Origin: an uncultured Eubacteriales bacterium
Lineage (GTDB): Bacteria > Bacillota > Clostridia > Oscillospirales > Acutalibacteraceae
Assembly (NCBI GenBank): GCA_900321665.1
Contig: ONWY01000024.1
Location: 1-11,884, forward strand
Direction of reading: 5' to 3'
Length of the DNA: 11,884 bases
Both the position numbers and the translations under genes were made by a program. The notes under the pieces are model-generated. The model saw only the letters and a program-made list of their open reading frames with translations, had not been told where the DNA came from and ran no database searches. This document shows positions 5,436-11,884 of this stretch, piece by piece (position 1 is the first letter of the stretch; each line of letters starts with the position of its first letter).

Positions 5436-5551
5436 TGTATGTATAGATAAAATATTGAAAAAGGTTGTCACAACAACCGACCAAAAACGAAATTCAGTAA
5501 AATACCGAGGGGATAAAAACCCCATCAATTTGTTGCAATTGGAGCGTTTTT

Positions 5552-8101
5552 ATGAAAAAAAGTCTTAACGGTGGTGAATGGCGATTTCGGCAGGCAGGGA
5601 AGGCGCAGTGGTACAAAGCGCATGTTCCCGGCTGCAATTTCACGGATTTGACGGACGGCGGCTTGATTTCCGACCCGTTTTACGGAGTCAATGAAAAAGA
5701 CTGTGCCTTTGTCGGCAAGTCCGATTGGGAATATCGGCGCGGCTTTTATGTCGGCAGCGAGGAGCTTGCCTGCGACGAGGTATTCCTTTGCTTTGAGATG
5801 CTCGATACCCTTGCGGATATCCGCATTAACGGCACGCTTGTCGGCAGCACCGAAAATTGCTTTTTAAAATATGAATTTCCTGTCAAAAGCTTGCTCCATG
5901 CCGGTGAAAATGAAATCAGCGTTTTCTTTCACTCTCCTGTCAACTTTGTCTCCCAAACCTACCGCAAGGAGGGCGGCACTATCAATGCGAACGGACAAAA
6001 CGGCATTATCCACATCCGCAAGCCGCAATCGCATTTCGGTTGGGATTGGGGACCGGTGCTGGTGCCAAGCGGCATCAGCGGGGCGTGCTTTTTGGAATTT
6101 GTGAACACCGCAAGGCTCTCTCGGGTTTCAACCTGCCAGCAGCACCATGAAAGCGGCGCGGTAACACTCACCGTGAACACCGAAATACAGCACTTCGGTA
6201 CAAAGCGAGTAACCGCCGCCGTGCACATTACTTGCCCCGATGGGGAGGTGATGCGGGCAAACGGAACACATGCGGCATTTGAGATTAAAAACCCGCTTCT
6301 TTGGTGGACCTATGAGCTTTCCGGCAAAGAGGTGCAGCCGCTGTACAAGGTCAGCGTCACACTCATGGAGGGCGAAAGGGCGGTAGATGAAAAAGTGCTC
6401 GATATCGGCTTGCGCACCTTGAAGCTCAACCGAGAGGCGGATGCCTACGGTCAACAGTTTCGCTTTGAGCTAAACGGCGTACCGCTTTTTGCCAAGGGCG
6501 CCAATGTTATCCCGCCCGACCAATTCATTCACCGCTTTGATGCACAAAAGCGGGAGAAGTTTTTTGCCGCCGTGCGCTTTGCCCATATGAACCTGTTGCG
6601 CATATGGGGCGGCGGTTATTACGCGGATGATGCGTTTTTGAAAAAATGCGATGAAATGGGTATCCTTGTCTGGCAGGACTTTCCGTTCGCCTGCCAGGGC
6701 TATCCGTTTTTCAAGGAAAGCTTTTTGGAAAATGTCAAGCGTGAAATTGCCGCTAATGTGGCGCGCATGTGTTCCCACCCCTGCCTTGCGCTGTGGTGCG
6801 GCAATAACGAAATTGAACAAATGAGCGGTTCTTGGCAACACCAAAGAGATTACATTAAGTGGACCGATACCTTCTTTTACACGGTTCTTGAAGACCAAAT
6901 CAGAAAAATCGACACCACAACACCTTACATCCCCGGCTCGCCCTGCGGCACGGCTTACAACACCGGCATTAACCAAGACAATGCGGGAGACAGCCACATT
7001 TGGGCGGTTTGGCACGGGATGCAGCCGATGACCTACTACCGGAGGCGCTTCCCGCGCTTTTGCTCCGAGTTCGGCTTCGAGAGCCTGCCCGACCTTAAAA
7101 CCGTAAAAACCTTTGCCGCAAAAGCCGACTATGACTTGCATTCACCCGTCTTTCTTTCCCACCAAAAGTGTGGCAGCGGCAACCGCAAAATGCTTTACTA
7201 CATCGCTTCAAGGTTCCATTTGCCGCAGCGCTTTGAGGATTATATCTACCTCTCACAGCTGGCACAAATGGAGTGTGTGGAGGATGCCACCCTGCACTGG
7301 CGCCGCCACCGCGGCAGGTGTAACGGTTCACTGTATTGGCAGTTGAATGACTGCTGGCCGGTTTGCTCTTGGTCGGGAATGGACTACCATTATAATTACA
7401 AAGCGCTGCACTACGCGGCGCGGCGCTTCAATGCACCGGTATGCATTTCCGCCGAGGACAGACCGGAGCAAATAGAGGTCTTTGCCCACAACGATAAATA
7501 TGAACCGGTTGCGGTCGGTATCGAAGCATTTTGGTTCACCTTTGCGGGCGAAAAGAAGCGCGTTTTGCACAAAAAAATGACACTCCCTGCGCTTGCCGTG
7601 AAAAAAGTTTTCCGCCTTCATACCGCACACATCCCAAAGCCAATAAAATCTCGCACAGGGCTTTGTGTGCGCTTGTATAACGAGAGCGGCGAAATGTGCA
7701 TGCAAAAAGTCATTTTGCCGGATAAAGAGAAAAACCTCGCCCTGCCGGCGGCGAAAATTGAAACTCAAACCGTTATCGAAAACGGCACTATCACCCTAAA
7801 CCTGAAAGCCGATAGATTTGCCCGCCTTGTCTGCCTGACAAGCGAGGTTTCCGGCGCAGCGTTTTCCGATAACTATTTTGACCTGCTGCCCGACCGACCT
7901 TACGAGGTAACCATGGCTGTGCCCGCAGGGGAAGATGCAGGGGCGGTCGCCGCCGGCATCCGCGTTTTTAGCCTGAGCGACATTGCCTTTGAAAAAAACA
8001 GAGCGAAAATCATCAAAAACAAGCTGGCGCTGTTTAGCTCCCCCACCAACCTCGGCAACATCGCTTTCCATGCGCCTGTCCCGAAAGATTTGAAACTATA
8101 G
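5552..8101 (+). CDS. Beta-mannosidase, glycoside hydrolase family 2 (cytoplasmic)
   Basis: This 849-residue protein has GH2 architecture. An N-terminal jelly-roll sugar-binding domain (about 1-185) contains SDWEYRR at 57-63 and HFGWDWGP at 161-168, typical of beta-mannosidases. An immunoglobulin-like domain (about 190-300) follows, then a TIM barrel (about 300-600). The acid/base is Glu420 in WCGNNE and the nucleophile is Glu506 in FCSEFGFESLP; both are present. NLLRIWGGG (347-355) is also characteristic. A beta-sandwich C-terminal domain completes the usual length. No signal peptide is seen, so it should release mannose from non-reducing ends of imported beta-mannosides in the cytoplasm. TTGGAG ends eight bases before the ATG. 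It probably works with the upstream GPH symporter. Mannosidase is preferred over other GH2 activities because of the W-D-W-G and I-W-G-G-G motifs. Confidence 0.92.
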   Translation: MKKSLNGGEWRFRQAGKAQWYKAHVPGCNFTDLTDGGLISDPFYGVNEKDCAFVGKSDWEYRRGFYVGSEELACDEVFLCFEMLDTLADIRINGTLVGSTENCFLKYEFPVKSLLHAGENEISVFFHSPVNFVSQTYRKEGGTINANGQNGIIHIRKPQSHFGWDWGPVLVPSGISGACFLEFVNTARLSRVSTCQQHHESGAVTLTVNTEIQHFGTKRVTAAVHITCPDGEVMRANGTHAAFEIKNPLLWWTYELSGKEVQPLYKVSVTLMEGERAVDEKVLDIGLRTLKLNREADAYGQQFRFELNGVPLFAKGANVIPPDQFIHRFDAQKREKFFAAVRFAHMNLLRIWGGGYYADDAFLKKCDEMGILVWQDFPFACQGYPFFKESFLENVKREIAANVARMCSHPCLALWCGNNEIEQMSGSWQHQRDYIKWTDTFFYTVLEDQIRKIDTTTPYIPGSPCGTAYNTGINQDNAGDSHIWAVWHGMQPMTYYRRRFPRFCSEFGFESLPDLKTVKTFAAKADYDLHSPVFLSHQKCGSGNRKMLYYIASRFHLPQRFEDYIYLSQLAQMECVEDATLHWRRHRGRCNGSLYWQLNDCWPVCSWSGMDYHYNYKALHYAARRFNAPVCISAEDRPEQIEVFAHNDKYEPVAVGIEAFWFTFAGEKKRVLHKKMTLPALAVKKVFRLHTAHIPKPIKSRTGLCVRLYNESGEMCMQKVILPDKEKNLALPAAKIETQTVIENGTITLNLKADRFARLVCLTSEVSGAAFSDNYFDLLPDRPYEVTMAVPAGEDAGAVAAGIRVFSLSDIAFEKNRAKIIKNKLALFSSPTNLGNIAFHAPVPKDLKL

Positions 8102-8106
8102 AGCGT

Positions 8107-8136
8107 GTGCGCCCTCGATACCTTCCGAGGGCGCAC
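8107..8136 (+). terminator. Strong hairpin after the beta-mannosidase gene
   Basis: GTGCGCCCTCG (8107-8117) pairs perfectly with CGAGGGCGCAC (8126-8136) around an 8-nt loop, starting six bases after the stop codon. The T tract is poor (CTTATG), so it may act as a weak terminator or as an mRNA 3'-end stabiliser. Together with the promoter-like sequence downstream, it suggests that the nucleosidase gene is a separate unit. Confidence 0.6.
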
Positions 8137-8200
8137 CTTATGCTAACTGCTACATTTATGAATATACTTTATCAAATATGTAAAAATATTTTAAAAACTA

Positions 8201-8229
8201 TTGAAAAAATGAGAAACAGTTGTTAAACT
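8201..8229 (+). promoter_or_regulatory. Possible promoter of the nucleosidase gene
   Basis: TTGAAA (8201-8206) is followed after 17 bases by TAAACT (8224-8229), a 5/6 match to the -35 and 4/6 to the -10 consensus in a very AT-rich stretch. An AGGAG at about 8247-8252 serves the ATG at 8259. I see no riboswitch-like structure in the 157-base gap. Confidence 0.3.
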
Positions 8230-8258
8230 TATACCCGAAATACAAGTAGGAGAAAAAT

Positions 8259-9104
8259 ATGAAAAACTTTGAAAAAAGTAATCACAAAGTAAAGAGAATT
8301 GCGTGGGTGCTGTTGGTTTTGTTTTTGATACCGCTGGCTTTAAGTGCGTGCAGCAGCGGGAAGGAAGAAACAAAGGCATACACCGCTATTGTCTCCGCGA
8401 TGGATAATGAGGTTGAGCTGCTGCTCGGCGAAGCGAAAATTGAGCGCGTGGAAACAATTGCCGATACAAAGTACCACATCGGCACCTTGTGCGAGCAGCC
8501 GGTCATTATCACCAAAGCGGGTATCGGCAAGGTGCGCGCTGCCTCGTGTGTCAGCGCCATGTTTAACAACTTCCCTGTATCGCGGGTGGTGTTTACCGGC
8601 ATTGCGGGCGGTGTTCGCGATGATGAGCAGGTGCTCGACCAGGTGATTGCCACCAAGCTTGTGCAGCACGATTACGGCACACTGACAAATGAAGGCTTTG
8701 TGTGGAACTCCGGCGACCCGGGCGCGGGCTACAACGGAGGAGAATACTACGAGTGTGATGAGCACTTAACCGCTCTTGCTTACCAAGCCGCAGTAGAGGT
8801 GGTGGGCAAGGACCATGTGTTCCAAGGCACTGTTGCCACCGGCGACCAATTTGTGGCATCGGCATCCTATGTGAAAAAGCTCGATGAGGATTACCAAGCG
8901 CTCGCGTGTGAAATGGAAGGCGCCTCTGTTGCCATTGTCTGCCGGCAATATGAAAAGCCGTTTGCCGTCATTCGCGCACTATCCGATAAGGCAGATGGCA
9001 AGGCACATAAAAGCTACGGCAATTTTGGCGACACAGCGGCGCAAAATTCCAGCCGCATTGTTCTTAAAATCCTGGAAGCGCTTAATAACGAAGCAACCGC
9101 TTGA
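8259..9104 (+). CDS. 5'-methylthioadenosine/S-adenosylhomocysteine nucleosidase-like lipoprotein
   Basis: Residues about 40-278 are a PNP/UDP-phosphorylase-fold nucleosidase of the MtnN (Pfs) family, which cleaves adenine from methylthioadenosine and S-adenosylhomocysteine. Key residues match: Glu51 in MDNEV (Glu12 of the E. coli enzyme), FTGIAGG at 112-118, Glu220 in CEMEGA (Glu174) and Asp243 in SDKAD (Asp197, the catalytic acid). Unlike the usual cytoplasmic ~230-residue enzyme, it begins with a basic stretch, a hydrophobic helix (about 14-29) and a lipobox LSAC with Cys31. That predicts export and anchoring on the outer face of the membrane. A surface-exposed Pfs homologue (Bgp) is known in Borrelia, so exported forms exist. 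AGTAGGAG precedes the ATG. The next gene starts 38 bases downstream, suggesting co-transcription. Adenosine-like substrates other than MTA/SAH are possible. Confidence 0.88.
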   Translation: MKNFEKSNHKVKRIAWVLLVLFLIPLALSACSSGKEETKAYTAIVSAMDNEVELLLGEAKIERVETIADTKYHIGTLCEQPVIITKAGIGKVRAASCVSAMFNNFPVSRVVFTGIAGGVRDDEQVLDQVIATKLVQHDYGTLTNEGFVWNSGDPGAGYNGGEYYECDEHLTALAYQAAVEVVGKDHVFQGTVATGDQFVASASYVKKLDEDYQALACEMEGASVAIVCRQYEKPFAVIRALSDKADGKAHKSYGNFGDTAAQNSSRIVLKILEALNNEATA

Positions 9105-9142
9105 GCACAAAATCCTATAGCCGAGCAGAAAGAGGATTAACT

Positions 9143-10078
9143 ATGGCAAAGCAAAACAGAAATTTCATTCGCAAAGAGCATTTTGGCATTCAGCGTAAAA
9201 TTGTGGCAAATATGACCAGCGAGAGCTGGGAAACCATCCCGCATGTTGCGTGCACCTATGAGCACGATGTGACCGATTTTATGGAGCAATATCAAAAGCT
9301 TAATGAGGGCGCAAAGGCGGAAGAAAAGATAACGGTCAACACCCTGATGCTCAAAGTGATAGTCGAAGGGCTGAAGGCTTGCCCCGCGATGAATGCACAT
9401 ATCGACTTTGACCGCAAGCTGGTGCGAGGTGTCATTCACACCCTGTCCGAAATTAATATTTCCATGCCGATGGTGTTGCCCACCGGCGAGATGATGACAG
9501 TGAACCTGCATAACTTTGAAAACAAAAACCTTGACCAAATGGTTGCCTATCTTAACGATGTGAAGCGCCGCATGGCAAATTCGAATTTAAATGAAGTGAT
9601 GTATGAAGTATCGCTCGATAACACCATGACCGCTTTGAAAAAAGGTAAAATTTCTCAAACCGTTAACCGCTTAATCGGCTCCAAGACCGGCAAGCACAAG
9701 GTAAAAACCCTCAAAGGGGCGGCAAAAAAGCGCTACGAAGCGATTCCGAAGCGCGACCGCTTGACCAAGCACGATATTGAGCAGGGCACCATCACCGTTT
9801 CCAACATCGGCTCTGTTTACCGCTCGCAAAGCGGCGCGGTCACACTGCTTGAGATTATTCCGCCGCAGGTGGCGGCAATCGCCATCGGCGCGGCAAAGGA
9901 TAAGCCTGTGGTGATTGTCAACGAAAAAGGCGAGAAGGAAATCGCCATCAGGCAGGTGATGCCGCTGACCATTGTTTTTGACCACCGCGCGCTGGATTTC
10001 GGCGATATTGTACCGTTTTTTGACAAGCTTAACGAAATATTTGAAAACCCCGAGGTAATACACACTTGGAGGAAATGA
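9143..10078 (+). CDS. Free-standing 2-oxoacid dehydrogenase E2-type acyltransferase catalytic domain
   Basis: The 311-residue protein matches the C-terminal catalytic domain of dihydrolipoyl acyltransferases (E2, chloramphenicol-acetyltransferase fold). It has the GTITVSNIGS strand (215-224), PPQVAAIAIGA (240-250) and the active-site loop DHRALDF (280-286) with His281. There is no lipoyl domain or E1/E3-binding domain, and no E1 or E3 gene nearby. The family motif is normally D-H-R-x-x-D-G; the last Gly is Phe286 here. A basic insertion (about 160-208) follows the SLDNTM region. I chose the ATG at 9143 because AGAGGA lies six bases upstream. An in-frame ATG at 9101 has no such site and would overlap the nucleosidase stop. 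It could transfer an acyl group between CoA and a non-lipoyl acceptor, or be a CAT-like enzyme; the substrate is unknown. Confidence 0.8.
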   Translation: MAKQNRNFIRKEHFGIQRKIVANMTSESWETIPHVACTYEHDVTDFMEQYQKLNEGAKAEEKITVNTLMLKVIVEGLKACPAMNAHIDFDRKLVRGVIHTLSEINISMPMVLPTGEMMTVNLHNFENKNLDQMVAYLNDVKRRMANSNLNEVMYEVSLDNTMTALKKGKISQTVNRLIGSKTGKHKVKTLKGAAKKRYEAIPKRDRLTKHDIEQGTITVSNIGSVYRSQSGAVTLLEIIPPQVAAIAIGAAKDKPVVIVNEKGEKEIAIRQVMPLTIVFDHRALDFGDIVPFFDKLNEIFENPEVIHTWRK

Positions 10079-10107
10079 AAAAAACCGAGCATGATGCTCG
10101 GTTTTTT
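10079..10107. terminator. Bidirectional rho-independent terminator
   Basis: AAAAAACCGAGC (10079-10090) pairs perfectly with GCTCGGTTTTTT (10096-10107) around a 5-nt loop, directly after the acyltransferase stop codon. A-run and T-run on either side let it end both the rightward acyltransferase transcript and the leftward transporter transcript. Confidence 0.92.
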
Positions 10108-10228
10108 AATTCTAATTTATCTGCCTGTAGGCAGATAAATTAGCAACCTTTTAACGGCTCCCCTTGTGAGGGGAGCTGTCTTGCGTTAGCAAGACTGAGG
10201 GGTAGTAGTGTGCGCTAAATTAGATTTT
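10108..10228. repeat. MITE-like intergenic repeat with terminal inverted AATTCTAATTTA and internal hairpins
   Basis: The ends are AATTCTAATTTA (10108-10119) and, inverted, TAAATTAGATTTT (10216-10228), about 11 of 12 positions. Inside are three hairpins: CTAATTTATCTGCC/GGCAGATAAATTAG (10112-10125/10130-10143), GCTCCCCT/AGGGGAGC (10158-10176) and GTCTTGC/GCAAGAC (10178-10195), then TGAGGGG. The CTCCCC...GGGGAGCTGTC...GACTGAGGGG part resembles a repeat I have often seen between clostridial genes. It fills the gap after the terminator and runs into the stop codon of the leftward transporter. No coding capacity. Confidence 0.7.
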
Positions 10229-11693
10229 ACAATAGCTTCTCAAACCCTTCATTGCTATACTTTTCGCCCTTGCGCTTTTTTTCGAGCTGCACCATCAGTG
10301 CGTTGAAGCGCTTGCGGGTCATCGGGTACAGTGCCAGGCACAGGATAGAGATGCCGAGAATCACCGCCGGGATAATGGTGGAGATATTCTCCATCCCGTT
10401 GATGATTTTGGCATCGGTCACCTTTGCAAAGAGGCTTTCCTTGCCGGCGATATCGCCCGAGCTGTCGTAGCCGTATGCCGAAAGGAGCATGCCTGCCATC
10501 AAAATGCCGAAGGCGGAGCCGAATTTTTGAATCAGCTGCGGCAGGGCGGTGATGGTGCTCTCGCGGCGCTCGCCGGTTTTAAACTCATTGAGCTCCACCA
10601 AGTCATAGCCCATGGAGTAAAAGAGGGTCCAGAAGGTGCCGGTGCCGATACCGAGCACTGCAGGGCTGATAATGCACATAATCTTAAACGAGCCGACCGT
10701 GAAATCAAGCCCGATAATTTTGATGAGTATCTCGAGCACAAAAACAATGCTTAAAAACAGCAGTGCCGCAAAGCGCCGGTCTTTTTTCTCGGCGACTTTT
10801 TCGACAATGGGCACGGTGATGCCCATGGTTACCACCAGCGAGAGGATGACAAAGACGATGCCGGTATCGTACTCCATACCGATACAATCAATCACCATGT
10901 AGGTTAAATTTGATTGAATCATGCTGCTCATTGCAAGGAAGCAAAAGACAAAGAGCAAAAACCACTTGGTCGGCTTGAGCTTTAAAATATCGCCGAAGGC
11001 GGCGAAGGTGGAGCGAATGCTCACCTTTTCTGTTTTTTCGCCCGGCTTCGCCGCTTTGGGCACATAGACACCCTTGAGCGACTTGCAGCAAATAAAGCCG
11101 AGCACAATGGCAAGAATGCTGATGAGTGCGGCGATGATCGCGTAGGCATTGCTCTCGTAGCGCTTGCCGAGCAAAACGGCGACGGTCGGCACAAGTGCCG
11201 GCAGAATGTTGCCGAGCCCCACACACAGCGCATTGAGCAGCGAGGAGAGCGAGCGAATGGAGGTGCGCTCATCGTAGTCCTCTGTCAGCTCCGCCACGAC
11301 CGCATAGTAGGGGATAGAGTAAAGCGTGTAGAAAACCCAAATGCCCATCGAAATAGCGGTGTAGAGCAAAATTTTGGCAGTTTGCGAGGTAAAGCTCGCG
11401 CCGATGCTGCTCCATGCGACAATAAAAAAGATGGCAAGCGGCAAAATAGAAACGCGCATTACCTTGCGCTTATCCACCCCGGGCTTGTCGGTATAATTGC
11501 CGATAATCGGGTCGGTCACGGCATCCCACATAATGGAGATGAAGATGATAATGGCGCTCCAGCGCGGCTGAATACCGACAATTTCGTTTAAAAAGGTGAG
11601 GTAATATGTGTAAAACATATTATAGTAAAGTGATTCGGTAAAGATGCCAAAGGCATAACCGAGTTTTTTTCTTTTTGTTAAAGCCTGTTGCAT
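10227..11693 (-). CDS. GPH-family sugar:cation symporter (MFS)
   Basis: This 488-residue membrane protein has 12 predicted helices and the GPH signature WDAVTDPIIGNYTD at residues 56-69, the cation-binding helix-2 region, followed by the basic loop KPGVDKRK. The helix-4/5 region has FYTLYSIPYYAVVAELT, also typical. There is no C-terminal extension; the tail is short and charged. I chose the ATG at 11691-11693 because a perfect AGGAGG lies five bases upstream. An in-frame ATG at 11750 adds 19 residues but falls in the promoter. A good promoter precedes the gene. It is convergent with the acyltransferase gene and shares its terminator. It probably imports a sugar or glycoside with Na+ or H+; the substrate cannot be read. 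It is only distantly similar to the tailed transporter upstream. Confidence 0.88.
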   Translation of the reverse strand: MQQALTKRKKLGYAFGIFTESLYYNMFYTYYLTFLNEIVGIQPRWSAIIIFISIMWDAVTDPIIGNYTDKPGVDKRKVMRVSILPLAIFFIVAWSSIGASFTSQTAKILLYTAISMGIWVFYTLYSIPYYAVVAELTEDYDERTSIRSLSSLLNALCVGLGNILPALVPTVAVLLGKRYESNAYAIIAALISILAIVLGFICCKSLKGVYVPKAAKPGEKTEKVSIRSTFAAFGDILKLKPTKWFLLFVFCFLAMSSMIQSNLTYMVIDCIGMEYDTGIVFVILSLVVTMGITVPIVEKVAEKKDRRFAALLFLSIVFVLEILIKIIGLDFTVGSFKIMCIISPAVLGIGTGTFWTLFYSMGYDLVELNEFKTGERRESTITALPQLIQKFGSAFGILMAGMLLSAYGYDSSGDIAGKESLFAKVTDAKIINGMENISTIIPAVILGISILCLALYPMTRKRFNALMVQLEKKRKGEKYSNEGFEKLL

Positions 11694-11721
11694 AGCCGCC
11701 TCCTGTGGTTTTGATAATTTT

Positions 11722-11750
11722 ATTATAGAACTTTTAGAGGAAATATGCAA
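11722..11750 (-). promoter_or_regulatory. Promoter of the leftward GPH transporter
   Basis: On the minus strand TTGCAT (11750-11745) is followed after exactly 17 bases by a perfect TATAAT (11727-11722). The AGGAGG and ATG lie 18 and 29 bases further on. The first three bases of the -35 box belong to the inverted-repeat element at 11748-11794. Confidence 0.65.
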
Positions 11751-11794
11751 ATTCTAATTTATGCCACCTGAAGGGGTGGCTAAATTAGAATTTG
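11748..11794. repeat. Short inverted-repeat element related to the one at 10108
   Basis: A perfect 14-base inverted repeat, CAAATTCTAATTTA (11748-11761) and TAAATTAGAATTTG (11781-11794), encloses a small GCCACC/GGTGGC hairpin. The arms share AATTCTAATTTA with the element on the other side of the transporter gene. It looks like a minimal, non-coding miniature repeat. Confidence 0.7.
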
Positions 11795-11843
11795 AACGCT
11801 CGTTTTACTCGCTGAAATAAGAGAGAAGAAATAAGAAAGAAGA

Positions 11844-11876
11844 ATGAAGGGCGGGACACCCGCACCCGTTATGAAG
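11844..11876. repeat. ATGAAG repeat unit, second locus
   Basis: Two ATGAAG copies (11844-11849 and 11871-11876) flank a small hairpin GCGGG-aca-CCCGC (11851-11863). The layout matches the cluster at 2478-2629. The unit runs toward the window edge, so the full element may continue outside. Bases 11795-11843 between the repeats hold nothing I can identify. Confidence 0.45.
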
Positions 11877-11884
11877 TGACCATT

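Noticed and set aside
4794..5528. 244-codon open frame on the minus strand
   Set aside because: It lies fully antisense to the transporter's charged tail. Its protein is a Leu/Phe/Cys-rich mirror of Lys/Glu codons, and it has no ribosome binding site.
6470..7141. 223-codon open frame on the minus strand
   Set aside because: It is a shadow of the beta-mannosidase barrel, including both catalytic motifs. The plus-strand protein is clearly the real one.
8137..8258. SAM- or SAH-type riboswitch upstream of the nucleosidase
   Set aside because: The stretch is AT-rich with no conserved riboswitch core or terminator/antiterminator pair.
9101..9142. Upstream start for the acyltransferase at 9101
   Set aside because: It lacks a ribosome binding site and overlaps the nucleosidase stop. 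The ATG at 9143 has AGAGGA at the right distance, and family similarity begins after it.
11694..11750. Upstream start of the leftward transporter at 11750
   Set aside because: It would place the promoter's TATAAT inside the coding region. The ATG at 11693 has a perfect AGGAGG.

Overview
The window looks like chromosomal DNA of a Gram-positive Clostridia-type bacterium, perhaps an Oscillospiraceae-like gut organism. The reasons are strong AGGAG-type ribosome binding sites, a TnpV / DUF6809 / double-HTH gene set typical of clostridial mobile elements, GPH-type sugar symporters, and intergenic repeats of a kind I associate with Clostridia. The lineage is an inference.

Left part (1-2415): mobile-DNA debris. 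A MocR-type regulator/aminotransferase gene is cut off at the left edge (1-93). It is followed by a repeat that may be an IS21-like end, a strong terminator, and an internally deleted IS66-family insertion sequence (239-834) that keeps tnpA but only the first codons of tnpB. The IS66 end lies inside the third gene of a leftward operon (double-HTH protein, TnpV, truncated DUF6809). To the right of that operon sits the 3' half of a tRNA-Ser(CGA) gene (2358-2415) with no 5' half. This is best read as the attachment-site scar of an element that integrated into a tRNA-Ser gene. The element would lie to the left and the original chromosome to the right. No recombinase is visible in the window.

Middle (2416-3053): no intact gene. 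It holds a terminator that merges with an inverted copy of the tRNA 3' end, a symmetric cluster of ATGAAG/CTTCAT repeats, and the tail of a broken leftward gene with its terminator.

Right part (3054-11693): ordinary metabolic genes. A GPH-family sugar symporter with an unusual ~300-residue charged C-terminal tail is followed by a cytoplasmic GH2 beta-mannosidase, which together form a plausible uptake-and-hydrolysis pair for beta-mannosides. Next come an MTA/SAH nucleosidase predicted to be a lipoprotein and, 38 bases later, a free-standing E2-type acyltransferase domain. A bidirectional terminator separates these from a second GPH symporter on the opposite strand. That gene is flanked by two related inverted-repeat elements, one of which overlaps its promoter.

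I see no clearly new defence or RNA system. The best leads are the tRNA-derived att scar with its inverted partner, the tailed transporter, the exported nucleosidase next to a lone E2 domain, and the repeats bracketing the second transporter.
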